A DNA stretch of 44,077 nt from Lachnospiraceae bacterium (GTDB taxonomy: Bacteria; Bacillota; Clostridia; Lachnospirales; Lachnospiraceae): the NCBI GenBank assembly GCA_014804645.1, contig JAAUZI010000030.1, forward strand, positions 1-44,077, read 5' to 3'. The notes beneath the pieces were generated by a model. That model made no database searches, was not told the DNA's origin, and saw only the letters and a list, made by a program, of their open reading frames with translations. Made by a program: the position numbers and the translations under genes. Positions 8,415 to 16,815 of this stretch are shown one piece after another. Position 1 is the stretch's first letter; each line of letters opens with the position of its first letter.

Positions 8415-8438
8415 TGGCCGATCAATCATTATTTCTTT

Positions 8439-8524
8439 GGAAACTGATTTTGTCATTTCAGTTTCCTATATTGTATCAGTTCCTTCGTTCCTGCGCAAGA
8501 AACTGTTTTACCAAAAATAGTTTC
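8439..8524 (-). promoter_or_regulatory. tetR promoter with two palindromic operators
   Basis: On the minus strand TTGCGC (8493-8498) and TACAAT (8470-8475) are spaced by 17 bp. Immediately downstream lies the palindrome GGAAACTGA-N10-TCAGTTTCC (8439-8466), and immediately upstream a second inverted repeat GAAACT-N14-AGTTTC (8499-8504, 8519-8524). Paired palindromes hugging the promoter are the expected arrangement for an autorepressing TetR protein; the assignment of this protein to these sites is inferred from position. Confidence 0.7.
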
Positions 8525-8545
8525 CGGATTTTGGTAAAAAATGCC

Positions 8546-8588
8546 AAAAAGAAAGCCGTTCCCTGCGAGATCTCTCGCAGGAACGGCT
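8546..8588 (-). terminator. Rho-independent terminator
   Basis: A 16-bp GC-rich stem (AGCCGTTCC... pairing with ...GGAACGGCT, one bulged C) is followed on the minus strand by TTTCTTTTT. It lies 22 bases after the stop codon of the multi-helix membrane protein gene. Confidence 0.85.
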
Positions 8589-8610
8589 CTCCTATAAATC
8601 ATTAAAATGC

Positions 8611-9795
8611 TTACTCAGCCTTGTCTTCCTTCTTCTCTTCCAGTTTCTTCAGCGTCTTAGCAGCAAACTCTTTGCCGCCAATGCCGAAAGCGATGGCAAA
8701 TGCCACTGCCACTGCGGCAACGATCAGAATGAACGCATCATTCACGATCGCGGAAGCGATACCCAGCTGGCTCAGAATCATGAACACACCAACAACGTTG
8801 ATTGCCACCTTGGCTACCACTGCGTAGGTACCCATACCATTCTTGCGCAGCGACTTCTCAACCATGGAGCCTACAATCAGGGCGGCAGCCAGAATCAGAA
8901 CAGCAGCCAGAACGTTGGGCATATAAGCGATAATGAATGTACCCACATTGGTCAGCACATCCAGTTTCAGCACGTTCAGACCCTCTACCACGAAGAAGAT
9001 AACTACCACTGCGTACACCACGCCGCCAGTCACCTTGGACAGCACAAACTTCTGAGCTTTCTCATCCAGCAATCCCTGCAGCTTTGCATCCAGACCTGCG
9101 GAGGCAATCAGCTTGGTCACGATCTGACCTACCAGCTTGCCGATCATGCAGCCGATTACAATGATAACCAGGCCGATCACAATGTTCGGGATAAAGCCGA
9201 TCACATCATTCAGCATGCCCACAGCGGGTACGGAAATCACCGAGATATTCAGCACATTCAGAGCCATAATCACGGTGGGGATCAGGATCAGCACATACAC
9301 GATATAAGCCAGAGTGTTGGAAAGCTTGTCCGCATTCTTCACCTCAATACCGGCCTTCTCCTGCAGCTTGTTGATATTCAGCTTGTCAAAAACAGGCACC
9401 AGCAGCTGACGAACCAGCTTGGCGATCAGATTGCCTACCATAAGCACGATAGCGGCAGCTACCAGATTGGGCACATATCCCCAGATAGTATTCAGGATAT
9501 TGCTGATGGGAGCCATCACACCGCCCAATCCCAGAGCGGAAAAGATTCCCGGCACAAACAGCAGGAACACCAGCAGATATACCAGCTTGCCGATAAACTC
9601 CCTCGCACCGCCAGGCTTGTCCTCTGTGTCAACCTTAGCCAAGAAATTTCTCAGCTTGGTCTTGTCGATCAGTTTCAACACCAAAGATTTCACGATGGAC
9701 GCCACGACAAAAGCGACCAGCAAAATCAACGCCGCAGCAATGATGGAACCCACTCCACCCAAAATGCTGCTTAATAAATCTGTTAAAAAGCCCAT
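8611..9795 (-). CDS. Multi-helix membrane protein with conserved TM-helix repeats (mechanosensitive-channel-like)
   Basis: This 394-residue membrane protein is built from repeated units of the 'conserved TM helix' type: hydrophobic helices followed by GxLIAKLVRQ-like or GCMIGKLVGQ-like segments, seen around residues ~120-130 and ~225-235. Such repeats are found in proteins annotated as mechanosensitive-channel family members, but the MscS beta-domain is not visible here. The C-terminal FGIGGKEFAAKTLKKLEE segment does resemble the end of an MscS pore region. A KKLEEKKEDK charged tail ends the protein. Start supported by GGAGGG. It is monocistronic with its own terminator. A channel or osmotic-stress role is inference. 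Confidence 0.7.
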   Translation of the reverse strand: MGFLTDLLSSILGGVGSIIAAALILLVAFVVASIVKSLVLKLIDKTKLRNFLAKVDTEDKPGGAREFIGKLVYLLVFLLFVPGIFSALGLGGVMAPISNILNTIWGYVPNLVAAAIVLMVGNLIAKLVRQLLVPVFDKLNINKLQEKAGIEVKNADKLSNTLAYIVYVLILIPTVIMALNVLNISVISVPAVGMLNDVIGFIPNIVIGLVIIVIGCMIGKLVGQIVTKLIASAGLDAKLQGLLDEKAQKFVLSKVTGGVVYAVVVIFFVVEGLNVLKLDVLTNVGTFIIAYMPNVLAAVLILAAALIVGSMVEKSLRKNGMGTYAVVAKVAINVVGVFMILSQLGIASAIVNDAFILIVAAVAVAFAIAFGIGGKEFAAKTLKKLEEKKEDKAE

Positions 9796-9993
9796 TTGTT
9801 TCCCTCCTACAATAAGTTTTTAGAATCTTTTCGATTCCATGTGCAAAATATTATAACATACAAATTTGGAAAAGAAAACCATTTTGCGCTAAAATTCTGT
9901 CAAATTTGTCTTTTGCAACTCTATTTTACACCGACTGTCAAATGCAGTTGCCAAAAGACTATGAATACACTCCTGTTATTTTTTGTCCCTTTC

Positions 9994-10002
9994 TGCTATA
10001 AT
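9994..10002 (+). promoter_or_regulatory. Extended -10 of the M42 peptidase gene
   Basis: The string TGCTATAAT is a perfect extended -10 element 44 bases before the start codon. No good -35 box is present, which is tolerable with an extended -10. Confidence 0.5.
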
Positions 10003-10045
10003 ATTCTGGGTAGATTGTTTGTATCTTTATATGGAGGAATAAATA

Positions 10046-11095
10046 ATGGAAGAAAATCTGCAAAAAGCATGTGATAAGTATATGGATTATATCCTGGAAC
10101 AGCTGAAGGCTCTGCTGGCCATCGACAGCCCCACCGGCTACACCGGGCAGGTGAGTGAATATCTGACCGCCGAGTACACCCGCCTGGGCTATGCGCCCAC
10201 GCGCACCAAAAAAGGCGGCGTACTGGTGGATCTGGGCGGCAGCGGCAACGCGGTCATGGTGATGGCCCATGCGGACACGCTGGGAGCCATGGTGGCGGAG
10301 GTCAAGGACGGCGGCCGCCTGCGCCTGACGCCTCTGGGCGGTCTCAACGCTAACAATGTGGAGACGGAGAACTGTACCGTGCGCACCCTGGACGGCCGCT
10401 GCTATGAGGGCACGATCCAACTGATGGACGCCTCTCTCCATGTCAATGGCAAATACCAGGAGACCGACCGCAGCTTTGACACCATCGAACTGCTGCTGGA
10501 CGCCCCCGCCGCCTCCAAGGAGGAGGTGCTGGCCCTAGGAATCACCAACGGCAGCTATGTGTGCATTGATCCCCGAACCCGCATCACCGAGTCCGGCTAT
10601 ATCAAAAGCCGTTTCCTGGACGACAAGCTGAGTACAGCCATCCTGCTGGGCTATGCCCGCTATGTGAAAGAGGAGGGCGTTAAGCTGTCCCGAAAGGTCT
10701 ACCAGCACATCACCGTATTTGAGGAGGTGGGTCACGGGGCTTGCGGCTCCGTACCGGAGGAGGTGGAGGAGGTGCTGTCCGTGGACATGGGCTGTGTGGG
10801 CAACGGCCTGGAATGCACCGAGCGCCAGGTATCCATCTGTGTCAAGGACAGCCACGGCCCTTACCACTACGAGACCCTGCAGGCTCTGGTACAGGCCGCC
10901 AGGGACGGGGGAATCGACTTCGCCACGGATGTGTACCCCCATTACGGCTCCGACGCGGACGCGGCCTTGGACGCCGGTGCGTACGCCCGCCATGGCCTCA
11001 TAGGCCCCGGCGTCTATGCCTCCCACGGCTACGAGCGCTCCCACAGAGACGGCGTGGGCAATACCTTCGCACTGTTAAAGGCCTACCTGGGATAA
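10046..11095 (+). CDS. M42-family metallo-aminopeptidase
   Basis: This cytoplasmic dinuclear-metal aminopeptidase has 349 residues, the usual length for M42. Metal and catalytic residues fall as expected: HAD (His75, Asp77), FLDDK (bridging Asp192), FEEVGH (Glu226 general base, Glu227 ligand), SVDMG (Asp247) and a late ASHGYER (His327). The large dodecamer-forming PDZ-like insert domain corresponds to residues ~85-170. A GGAGG site is upstream of the ATG. It is monocistronic on the plus strand with codon use richer in GC than the island genes. Likely role is processing of peptides from degraded protein; residue specificity is unknown. Confidence 0.93.
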   Translation: MEENLQKACDKYMDYILEQLKALLAIDSPTGYTGQVSEYLTAEYTRLGYAPTRTKKGGVLVDLGGSGNAVMVMAHADTLGAMVAEVKDGGRLRLTPLGGLNANNVETENCTVRTLDGRCYEGTIQLMDASLHVNGKYQETDRSFDTIELLLDAPAASKEEVLALGITNGSYVCIDPRTRITESGYIKSRFLDDKLSTAILLGYARYVKEEGVKLSRKVYQHITVFEEVGHGACGSVPEEVEEVLSVDMGCVGNGLECTERQVSICVKDSHGPYHYETLQALVQAARDGGIDFATDVYPHYGSDADAALDAGAYARHGLIGPGVYASHGYERSHRDGVGNTFALLKAYLG

Positions 11096-11110
11096 TCCCA
11101 GGCAGGCCTT
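11080..11110 (+). terminator. Convergent hairpin, likely shared terminator
   Basis: A stem AGGCCTACCTGGGA pairing with TCCCAGGCAGGCCT (one mismatch) with a 3-base loop spans the M42 stop codon and lies between two convergent genes. Only short T-runs follow, so termination may be partial. Confidence 0.55.
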
Positions 11111-11117
11111 TCCTGCA

Positions 11118-11930
11118 TCAACCCTGCCAGTTCTGCTCCAGCCATCTTGCCACGCCGTCGCCGTCGTTGCTGCCAATGACGGCTGTCGCCATGGCCTTCA
11201 GCTCGGGAACCGCGTTTTCCACCGCATAGCACTCGTCCGCCGCCTCGAACATATCCATGTCGTTCCTGCCATCGCCAAACACCACCAGCCTGTCACACCC
11301 CAGCTGCTTTTTCAGCTGCTCTATAGCGTGAGATTTGGACGCCTCCAGCGGCATGATCTCCAGCCATTGTTCCCGGGTGTACAGCTCCGTCTGAAACACA
11401 CAGTGATATCTGTCTTTGTATTTCTCATATAAGGGTTCCAACTTTTCCTTGCTGTCAATACAGGTCAAATAGAATATCTCGCCCCGACCCAGCGCCTCCT
11501 CATCCTCTACGGGATGGGTTCTCTGGTCTCCCTTTCTGCTGTCCAAAAAAGTCACCAAGCCCGGCGTACATTTGGAGGGGATATAGGAAAACACCTCCCG
11601 ACCCTCCAAGAACGCATAGACAATAGGAAAAACGCCATTTGCATACAAATCTTCCAGCACCTCTCCGATCTCCGCCCCGAAAAAGTTCTTGAGCATGGGA
11701 GTTCCGTCCCCACCGTCCACCAGGGCGGCGCCGTTGTAGACCACCAGGGGAATATCCGTCCGCAGCCCCGCCGTGACCTTGCAGGCCGTGAGATAGGACC
11801 TGGCGGTGGCGTAGGAGAACAGCATGCCTTTTTCTATGAGAGCGTTGATGGTATTGTTGGTGTACTGCGAAGTTCTTGCACTGCTCTGCAGCAGCGTCCC
11901 GTCTAAGTCGGACACATACAGAGTTCTCAT
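11118..11930 (-). CDS. Cof-type HAD phosphatase
   Basis: This HAD-superfamily hydrolase of the Cof/IIB subfamily has 270 residues. Motif I (YVSDLDGTLL) is at the N terminus with the nucleophile and acid/base Asp pair; a Thr-rich ARSYL segment forms motif II, a Lys follows in ASKSHAI, and motif IV is FGDGRNDMDMF. The type IIB cap lies between (~80-190). Members dephosphorylate sugar phosphates or flavin/PLP-type cofactors; the exact substrate is not predictable. I chose the internal ATG because GGAGGG lies eight bases upstream of it, inside a possible longer TTG-started frame. It sits directly behind the restriction island operon, with a 15-base gap. Confidence 0.9.
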   Translation of the reverse strand: MRTLYVSDLDGTLLQSSARTSQYTNNTINALIEKGMLFSYATARSYLTACKVTAGLRTDIPLVVYNGAALVDGGDGTPMLKNFFGAEIGEVLEDLYANGVFPIVYAFLEGREVFSYIPSKCTPGLVTFLDSRKGDQRTHPVEDEEALGRGEIFYLTCIDSKEKLEPLYEKYKDRYHCVFQTELYTREQWLEIMPLEASKSHAIEQLKKQLGCDRLVVFGDGRNDMDMFEAADECYAVENAVPELKAMATAVIGSNDGDGVARWLEQNWQG

Positions 11931-11945
11931 GGAATATCCCTCCAA

Positions 11946-12452
11946 TCAGTTATTACATATATGGCAGCCAAATTCCGTGAGCAGCACATGGTGCCTGGGA
12001 CACAGAGGAAAACCGCATGCCACAGGATCGGAATCGGACGCCGCAAGCCATTCTTCCAAACTGTCCTGCCGCACGTCCTTGGCCTCCATTTGAGATACGA
12101 TCTCGGCGAATCTGTCAAGACAGGGAAACAGAATTTCCTCATTGGGCGTATACTCCAGGACCTCCCAGCCGGTCCGGTTCCTGGCCGCCGCAATCACCTC
12201 CAGAAGAAAAGCCCTGTTTTCTGCAAAGGTCTGCCTGTTCCATGGCATGTCAGTAATAGCAAAGCCCACTGTCCCGCTGCCAACCCGGCTCTGATCCTTT
12301 TCCGCCAGCCAGACAATCAGCCGCTTTTCGTCGATTGTGCGGGCCGCCTTCGAGCCGCTCAGGACCAGCACATTGATAAAGACATCCGTCAGTCCATTGC
12401 TCATCCGCATATATTCCGGGTCTCCTGCCCTCAGCCGAATCATGTTTGCCAT
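11946..12452 (-). CDS. Unrecognised protein with Cys/His C-terminal tail
   Basis: I do not recognise this 168-residue soluble protein. The N-terminal ~100 residues look like a compact alpha-beta domain. The C terminus ends CGFPLCPRHH...FGCHIC, giving four cysteines and several histidines within ~25 residues, which could bind a metal. It is the last gene of the restriction-modification operon: 30 bases after the LlaJI-like nuclease gene with its own AGGAGAGG site. It could be an accessory or regulatory member of that system, or an unrelated resident gene caught next to it. Neither is shown by the sequence. Confidence 0.75.
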   Translation of the reverse strand: MANMIRLRAGDPEYMRMSNGLTDVFINVLVLSGSKAARTIDEKRLIVWLAEKDQSRVGSGTVGFAITDMPWNRQTFAENRAFLLEVIAAARNRTGWEVLEYTPNEEILFPCLDRFAEIVSQMEAKDVRQDSLEEWLAASDSDPVACGFPLCPRHHVLLTEFGCHICNN

Positions 12453-12482
12453 ATGATTTCCTCTCCTGGAAAAACCGCCCGG

Positions 12483-13754
12483 CTACACCGGGAGCCGTTG
12501 TCCGTCGCCCGGCAGGGCCGTCCCGGCGTTTTCGGCCAGAGCGTCCTCTATCATTTTTGCCAGTTTCAGAATCTCGCTCTTGTGAAAGCCGCTGTAATGT
12601 TTCAGCAGAAAGCGAGTGTCAACCACAATGCCCTGCACCCTCTCAAAGGGCTGTTCTCCGCATTTCCACTGGCCCGTAGCCTCGCCGATGTTGGCGAAAT
12701 CCTCCCCCTGAATGCCAAAGGGATTGTCATTTTTGTCATAGGGCATCAGAAAGGCGTTGTAGACGGGAGACTCGGCATTCTTCGCCACATATTCCCCGTA
12801 TGTAATCTGCTTGTTGATGGATGAAGACTGAGGCAGATGCCGTTTGTCTCCGGTGACGCCATAGCGGTAATATTTTGCGTCCAGCACATATAGTTTGCCG
12901 TTGCAGCTCATTATGCTGTCCGGCTCCAGCGCATGATTGTCTCTCTCCGAGTCGTACTTGAGGCTCCATTTTGTCCTGGGAAAAAACGCCTCTTTGCCTC
13001 GGATGCCAAAAATCTCGTCGATCAGGTTTTCCCACACATACTCAAATCTGTCCGTACCGAAATAGCGCTGCCCGTCGGCGCACTCGCAGTCTAAGTACAG
13101 AACCACCGAGATCATATCCTTGAGCAGCCTTTTGTCGTTGTCGTTGTGAGTCGTCCCCGCCTTTTTGTACAATGCACAGAGAAACCGCCGGGTATCCTTC
13201 TCGATGTGAGGATCGGGAGGCATGTAGGACGTAAAAAGCCATCCCAGAGTCCGAAAGCTCTCGTACACACAGAATTTATGCACCTGCGTGATAAGGTTGT
13301 TTTCATTTGGCAGGGAGCCTCTCACCGTGTATCGGTCAAAAAAGGGGGAGCCGTCCTCTTGAAAGAAAGCCACATTTTTCTTCAGCGACGCCGCCCAGTC
13401 GATCCGCCCTCTGTCCGCAGTCTTCCGAATCTGCTCCCGCTCTGCATAGTAGCAGCCCTGCTCCAGAAAGCGCCGGATGAGGTTCATATACGCGTTCACC
13501 GGAAAATTCACCTGCCTGGGATCTTCCGGCGCGCTCATGGCGAGCACACTTTTTCTGGCATCGCTGAATATGGAGAGGACGTCGATCAACTGCAGAATGT
13601 CCTGCCTGACCTCCTCCTCGCTCTCCGGCAGGCAATATCCCACGGGAAAGCAGACCATAACCTGGGAGGCATCGGCCTTTATGCCCACAAAATTGTCTCC
13701 GGTGCCGTCATGGTTTACATGGCAGTGCTCCTTTAGATTCAGATTCCGCTCCAT
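12483..13754 (-). CDS. LlaJI/McrC-like restriction endonuclease subunit
   Basis: This 423-residue protein matches the LlaJI-family restriction subunit (McrC-like partner of an AAA+ GTPase). A PD-(D/E)XK nuclease core is visible: EPDS at 277-280, then KLYVLDAK with Asp292 and Lys294 (DAK), followed by a QITYGEY segment. The N-terminal ~150 residues should contact the McrB-like ring (inference from McrBC). It starts three bases after the stop of the GTPase gene, typical for an obligate two-subunit enzyme. Together they would translocate and cut unmodified target DNA. Active-site residues are intact, so the enzyme should be functional. Confidence 0.85.
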   Translation of the reverse strand: MERNLNLKEHCHVNHDGTGDNFVGIKADASQVMVCFPVGYCLPESEEEVRQDILQLIDVLSIFSDARKSVLAMSAPEDPRQVNFPVNAYMNLIRRFLEQGCYYAEREQIRKTADRGRIDWAASLKKNVAFFQEDGSPFFDRYTVRGSLPNENNLITQVHKFCVYESFRTLGWLFTSYMPPDPHIEKDTRRFLCALYKKAGTTHNDNDKRLLKDMISVVLYLDCECADGQRYFGTDRFEYVWENLIDEIFGIRGKEAFFPRTKWSLKYDSERDNHALEPDSIMSCNGKLYVLDAKYYRYGVTGDKRHLPQSSSINKQITYGEYVAKNAESPVYNAFLMPYDKNDNPFGIQGEDFANIGEATGQWKCGEQPFERVQGIVVDTRFLLKHYSGFHKSEILKLAKMIEDALAENAGTALPGDGQRLPV

Positions 13755-13757
13755 GGA

Positions 13758-15710
13758 TTATCCCTCATTCCGGCCTTCTGTCCCGTCACTGTCATCATCC
13801 ACTACATTGCCGCTGTTATCCGTGCCGCCCAGTATCATTTTGCGAAGATTCTCGCTGCACACCCGAAAGCGATCGTTGCCGCCGGTGCTCATGAACCCCG
13901 CCACCACCGCCTCCAGGCTCCTGTATCGCTGGGTGTCAAAGGCGTCCTCATGGGAAAAGCGGAAAGCGTCGTCCCACAGATACTTCAGCACCTTCTCGGC
14001 AAACCGGGCATTGTGACGCTCCACTCTCTTTCTCTCAAGCTCGCTGACGCCGGCAGGCACAGGCTCCAGCCGCAAGTCGTCCCGGGACACAAAATAGGCC
14101 CCCATGCGCTTGTCCTCCGCCGAGGATATGTTGTCTCTGCGCAAGATCTCTCCGTTTACCGCCTCGCAGAACTGCCGCCAGGAGACGTCCGTGTCCAATA
14201 TCTTTTCATCGGCAAACACATGGCCTGTGAAAGAGTTGGGGATCATGCGCATGATCCACCTTCTCTGAAAGGCCGTGTCCAGAGTAAATACATTCTGGTC
14301 GGAGGTATTCATGGTCCCGATGATGGACAGATTGGCGGGGATGCGCACCTTTTTTTCCACGTCCCCATATACCTCCCGGGCAATGTCGGGATTGGTAATG
14401 CCGTATTCACTTGTGCACTTTTTGAATCCCTCTCCGTCCGTCGTCCTGCGGTCCAGCAGCTGAAATATCTCTCCGAAAATCGCAGGCGCATTGCCTCTGT
14501 TGATCTCCTCTATCACAAGGAAATAGGACTTGGTGGGATTTTCATAGGCTTTCTTAACTATTTTAGTGAACGGCCCCGGCACAAACCGGTACTTGACCTT
14601 ACTGCTCCCCTTCTCCACCACCGGCATGATCTGTCCCACGAAATCGGAATGCATGTAATCCGGGTGAAATACCAGCCGCTCCATGCAGGCGTCGTCATCA
14701 CAATACTCATGCTCTATGGTCCAGCTTTTTCCCGCGCCCGGCACACCGTATAAAAGGATGTTCTCTCCCGTGCTGATGCGGACCGACTCATCGATCTCTC
14801 CGTCTTCATCGGCTATGTATTCTCCCGTATCACTGGTTTCGTCTTCCTCATAATTTGCGGATTGCTCAGGCTCTATCAGGGGGCGGATGGAACACAGAAA
14901 GTCGATGTACGCCTCTCCCGCATAGACTCTCGGATTCCGCTCATACAGAAATACTTTCTTTGCCACTTCCTCCACAAACTCGTCCTTCAGAACGATGCTG
15001 TCCCTCTCGATGCTCAGGGCGGGCAGCAGCTTGAGGGCCTGCAGCAGCCTGTTATCAAATTTACTCTTAAACCCTTCAAACTCATCGGCCGCCGTGTTCT
15101 CCTTCCTAAAGAGCTTAATCAACAGCAGCGTGTCCAGATAGTCCTCGTATACTTTTGTGGTGGCTACCAGATATCTGTACTCCGGCATGGAGACCCTGTA
15201 CTCTCCCGTGCAGCGCCCCAGCTCCAGCAGCACCTTATACAGCAGCATGACCGGGTACAGCCGAAACTCCTGTCTCACGCCCTCGTACTCCTCATCTATT
15301 CTGGAGCTGATGAAGATCTTTTCGATCTGTCTCTGAATGATATCATCGTACAGATCCGTATTTTCAAATTCCCCGTCGCATCGGTTCCAGATTTCCGCGT
15401 AGGTCTCCGTTATCTCCGCGCTTTCATACCGGGTAGAGTCCATCCTGATCAGACCGAAAAATGCGGCCACCCGCAGAGTGCGGTAATTGTCCGAAATCGC
15501 TATTTCCGGCTTTTCGGCGTGAAGCTCCTCGATCCTCATACTGACAAATTGCTGCAGATTCCCCACCTCTGTCTGATCCTTGAATTCCTCCAGAAAAGAT
15601 ACAAGGTAGCACAGCTTGTCAAAGGCGACAGGATGCTTTACCAGATACCAGCATTCATAGTCGCTGGCCCAATCCAATTCGTTCCATTTATTGTCTAACA
15701 CCGGGTTCAT
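13758..15710 (-). CDS. McrB-like AAA+ GTPase restriction subunit
   Basis: This 650-residue protein has an unrecognised helical N-terminal half (~1-310), probably the DNA-recognition part, and a McrB-type AAA+ motor. Motor motifs are GVPGAGKS (Walker A, 322-329), FLVIEEINRGN (Walker B, ~397-407) and MNTSDQNV (467-474), the last corresponding to the NTxD signature of McrB GTPases, followed by an arginine-rich FQRRW. In LlaJI and McrBC this subunit hydrolyses GTP and drives the nuclease. The ATG has GGAGGAG upstream, inside the end of the cytosine methyltransferase gene (23-base overlap). An acidic linker (EEDETSDTGEYIADEDGEID) precedes the motor. Confidence 0.88.
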   Translation of the reverse strand: MNPVLDNKWNELDWASDYECWYLVKHPVAFDKLCYLVSFLEEFKDQTEVGNLQQFVSMRIEELHAEKPEIAISDNYRTLRVAAFFGLIRMDSTRYESAEITETYAEIWNRCDGEFENTDLYDDIIQRQIEKIFISSRIDEEYEGVRQEFRLYPVMLLYKVLLELGRCTGEYRVSMPEYRYLVATTKVYEDYLDTLLLIKLFRKENTAADEFEGFKSKFDNRLLQALKLLPALSIERDSIVLKDEFVEEVAKKVFLYERNPRVYAGEAYIDFLCSIRPLIEPEQSANYEEDETSDTGEYIADEDGEIDESVRISTGENILLYGVPGAGKSWTIEHEYCDDDACMERLVFHPDYMHSDFVGQIMPVVEKGSSKVKYRFVPGPFTKIVKKAYENPTKSYFLVIEEINRGNAPAIFGEIFQLLDRRTTDGEGFKKCTSEYGITNPDIAREVYGDVEKKVRIPANLSIIGTMNTSDQNVFTLDTAFQRRWIMRMIPNSFTGHVFADEKILDTDVSWRQFCEAVNGEILRRDNISSAEDKRMGAYFVSRDDLRLEPVPAGVSELERKRVERHNARFAEKVLKYLWDDAFRFSHEDAFDTQRYRSLEAVVAGFMSTGGNDRFRVCSENLRKMILGGTDNSGNVVDDDSDGTEGRNEG

Positions 15711-16815
15711 CTTCCGTCTCCTCCTGATGTAATATCTTATCGACTAAGCGCGCCAGAAAATAGGAAATCTTCGGCGGAACGGCATTTCCGATCTGCTTAC
15801 AGATGGAAGTCTTCGTTCCGCAGAAAACAAAATCATCGGGAAAGCTCTGGATGCGGGCCGCCTCCCGGGGCGACAGCGTCCTGTCCTCCACCGGATGTAT
15901 GAAACGTCCCCCCGCCGGGGTGTCAAATCTGGTGGTGATCGTAGGGGCCTGCTCATCCCAGCTGAGCCGCCCGTAGGAGCCGCTGTGCACGGACCTGATG
16001 GTCTCCTCCAGCACCGTAAAATTCTCCCCGTTCGCCACCCGGTGCATTCTGTCGGTGGCAATGGTGGAATGCCTTGTCTGGGTGTGATTGGTGAGAAATT
16101 CATTGCCGCAGGCCAAATAGCGCTGATACTGTGTCTGCGGAGCCGGATTCACCACTCTGCCGTCGTCTGTGGTGGCTCCCAGATTGCCGATGGCGTCTCT
16201 GACCGTCACCGTGTCAAAATAATGGGGGTACTCCCTGCGGATGTCCTGCTCCGTCTCGCTCCACAGGGCGTCAAAATCGATATCCTTCCTTGTGGTCCCA
16301 ATAAGGATCATGCGCTCCCTTTTTTGCGGTATGCCAAAGAGCGCGGCTTTGACCAGCCTATGGTGAAGGTGATAGGGCCTGCCGCCCAGCAGCTCCGGGT
16401 CTGAAAAGGTCCTCAGTATCTCCTCAAAGATCCTGCCGCCCTGCATGGTGGTAATGCCCTTGACGTTCTCCATGACAAAAACAGTGGGTCTCACTGTCCT
16501 TACCACGTTGAAATAGTGTCTGAACAGATAGTTTCTGGGATCGTCGATAAATCCCCCCCTGATTCTTGCGCCTGCCATGGAAAAGCCCTGACAGGGGGGA
16601 CCGCCGATAATCACTTCGGCGTCGCCCTCCTGAAACACGCCCGTGTTGTCAATATTTCGTATGTCGTCCACAATCATGTCCGTCTCCGGGTGGTTCGCAA
16701 TATAGGTATTTGCAATGCCGGGGTCAAACTCAACGGCTCTTATCACATCGAAATTCGCCTGTCTAAAGCCCAGAGACAGCCCCCCGCACCCGGAGAACAA
16801 ATCAATTACACTCAT
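15688..16815 (-). CDS. C5-cytosine DNA methyltransferase
   Basis: This 375-residue enzyme transfers methyl from AdoMet to C5 of cytosine in the system's target. All key motifs are present in order: I DLFSGCGGLSLGF at the N terminus, IV GGPPCQGFS with the catalytic Cys, VI ENVKG, VIII QKRERMILIG, IX LSPREAARIQSFPDDF and X QIGNAVPP. The target-recognition region lies between VIII and IX (~190-310). It overlaps the adenine methyltransferase gene by 14 bases and the McrB-like gene by 23 bases. In LlaJI two C5-methyltransferases protect the two strands; here the partner is an adenine methyltransferase instead. The recognition sequence cannot be read from the protein. Confidence 0.95.
   Translation of the reverse strand: MSVIDLFSGCGGLSLGFRQANFDVIRAVEFDPGIANTYIANHPETDMIVDDIRNIDNTGVFQEGDAEVIIGGPPCQGFSMAGARIRGGFIDDPRNYLFRHYFNVVRTVRPTVFVMENVKGITTMQGGRIFEEILRTFSDPELLGGRPYHLHHRLVKAALFGIPQKRERMILIGTTRKDIDFDALWSETEQDIRREYPHYFDTVTVRDAIGNLGATTDDGRVVNPAPQTQYQRYLACGNEFLTNHTQTRHSTIATDRMHRVANGENFTVLEETIRSVHSGSYGRLSWDEQAPTITTRFDTPAGGRFIHPVEDRTLSPREAARIQSFPDDFVFCGTKTSICKQIGNAVPPKISYFLARLVDKILHQEETEDEPGVRQ

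Noticed and set aside
8271..8456. 61-codon minus-strand frame rich in Arg/Tyr upstream of tetR
   Set aside because: It reads through the repeated hairpin element and its repeat block in a frame different from tetR; the amino-acid repeats come from the DNA repeat, not from selection.
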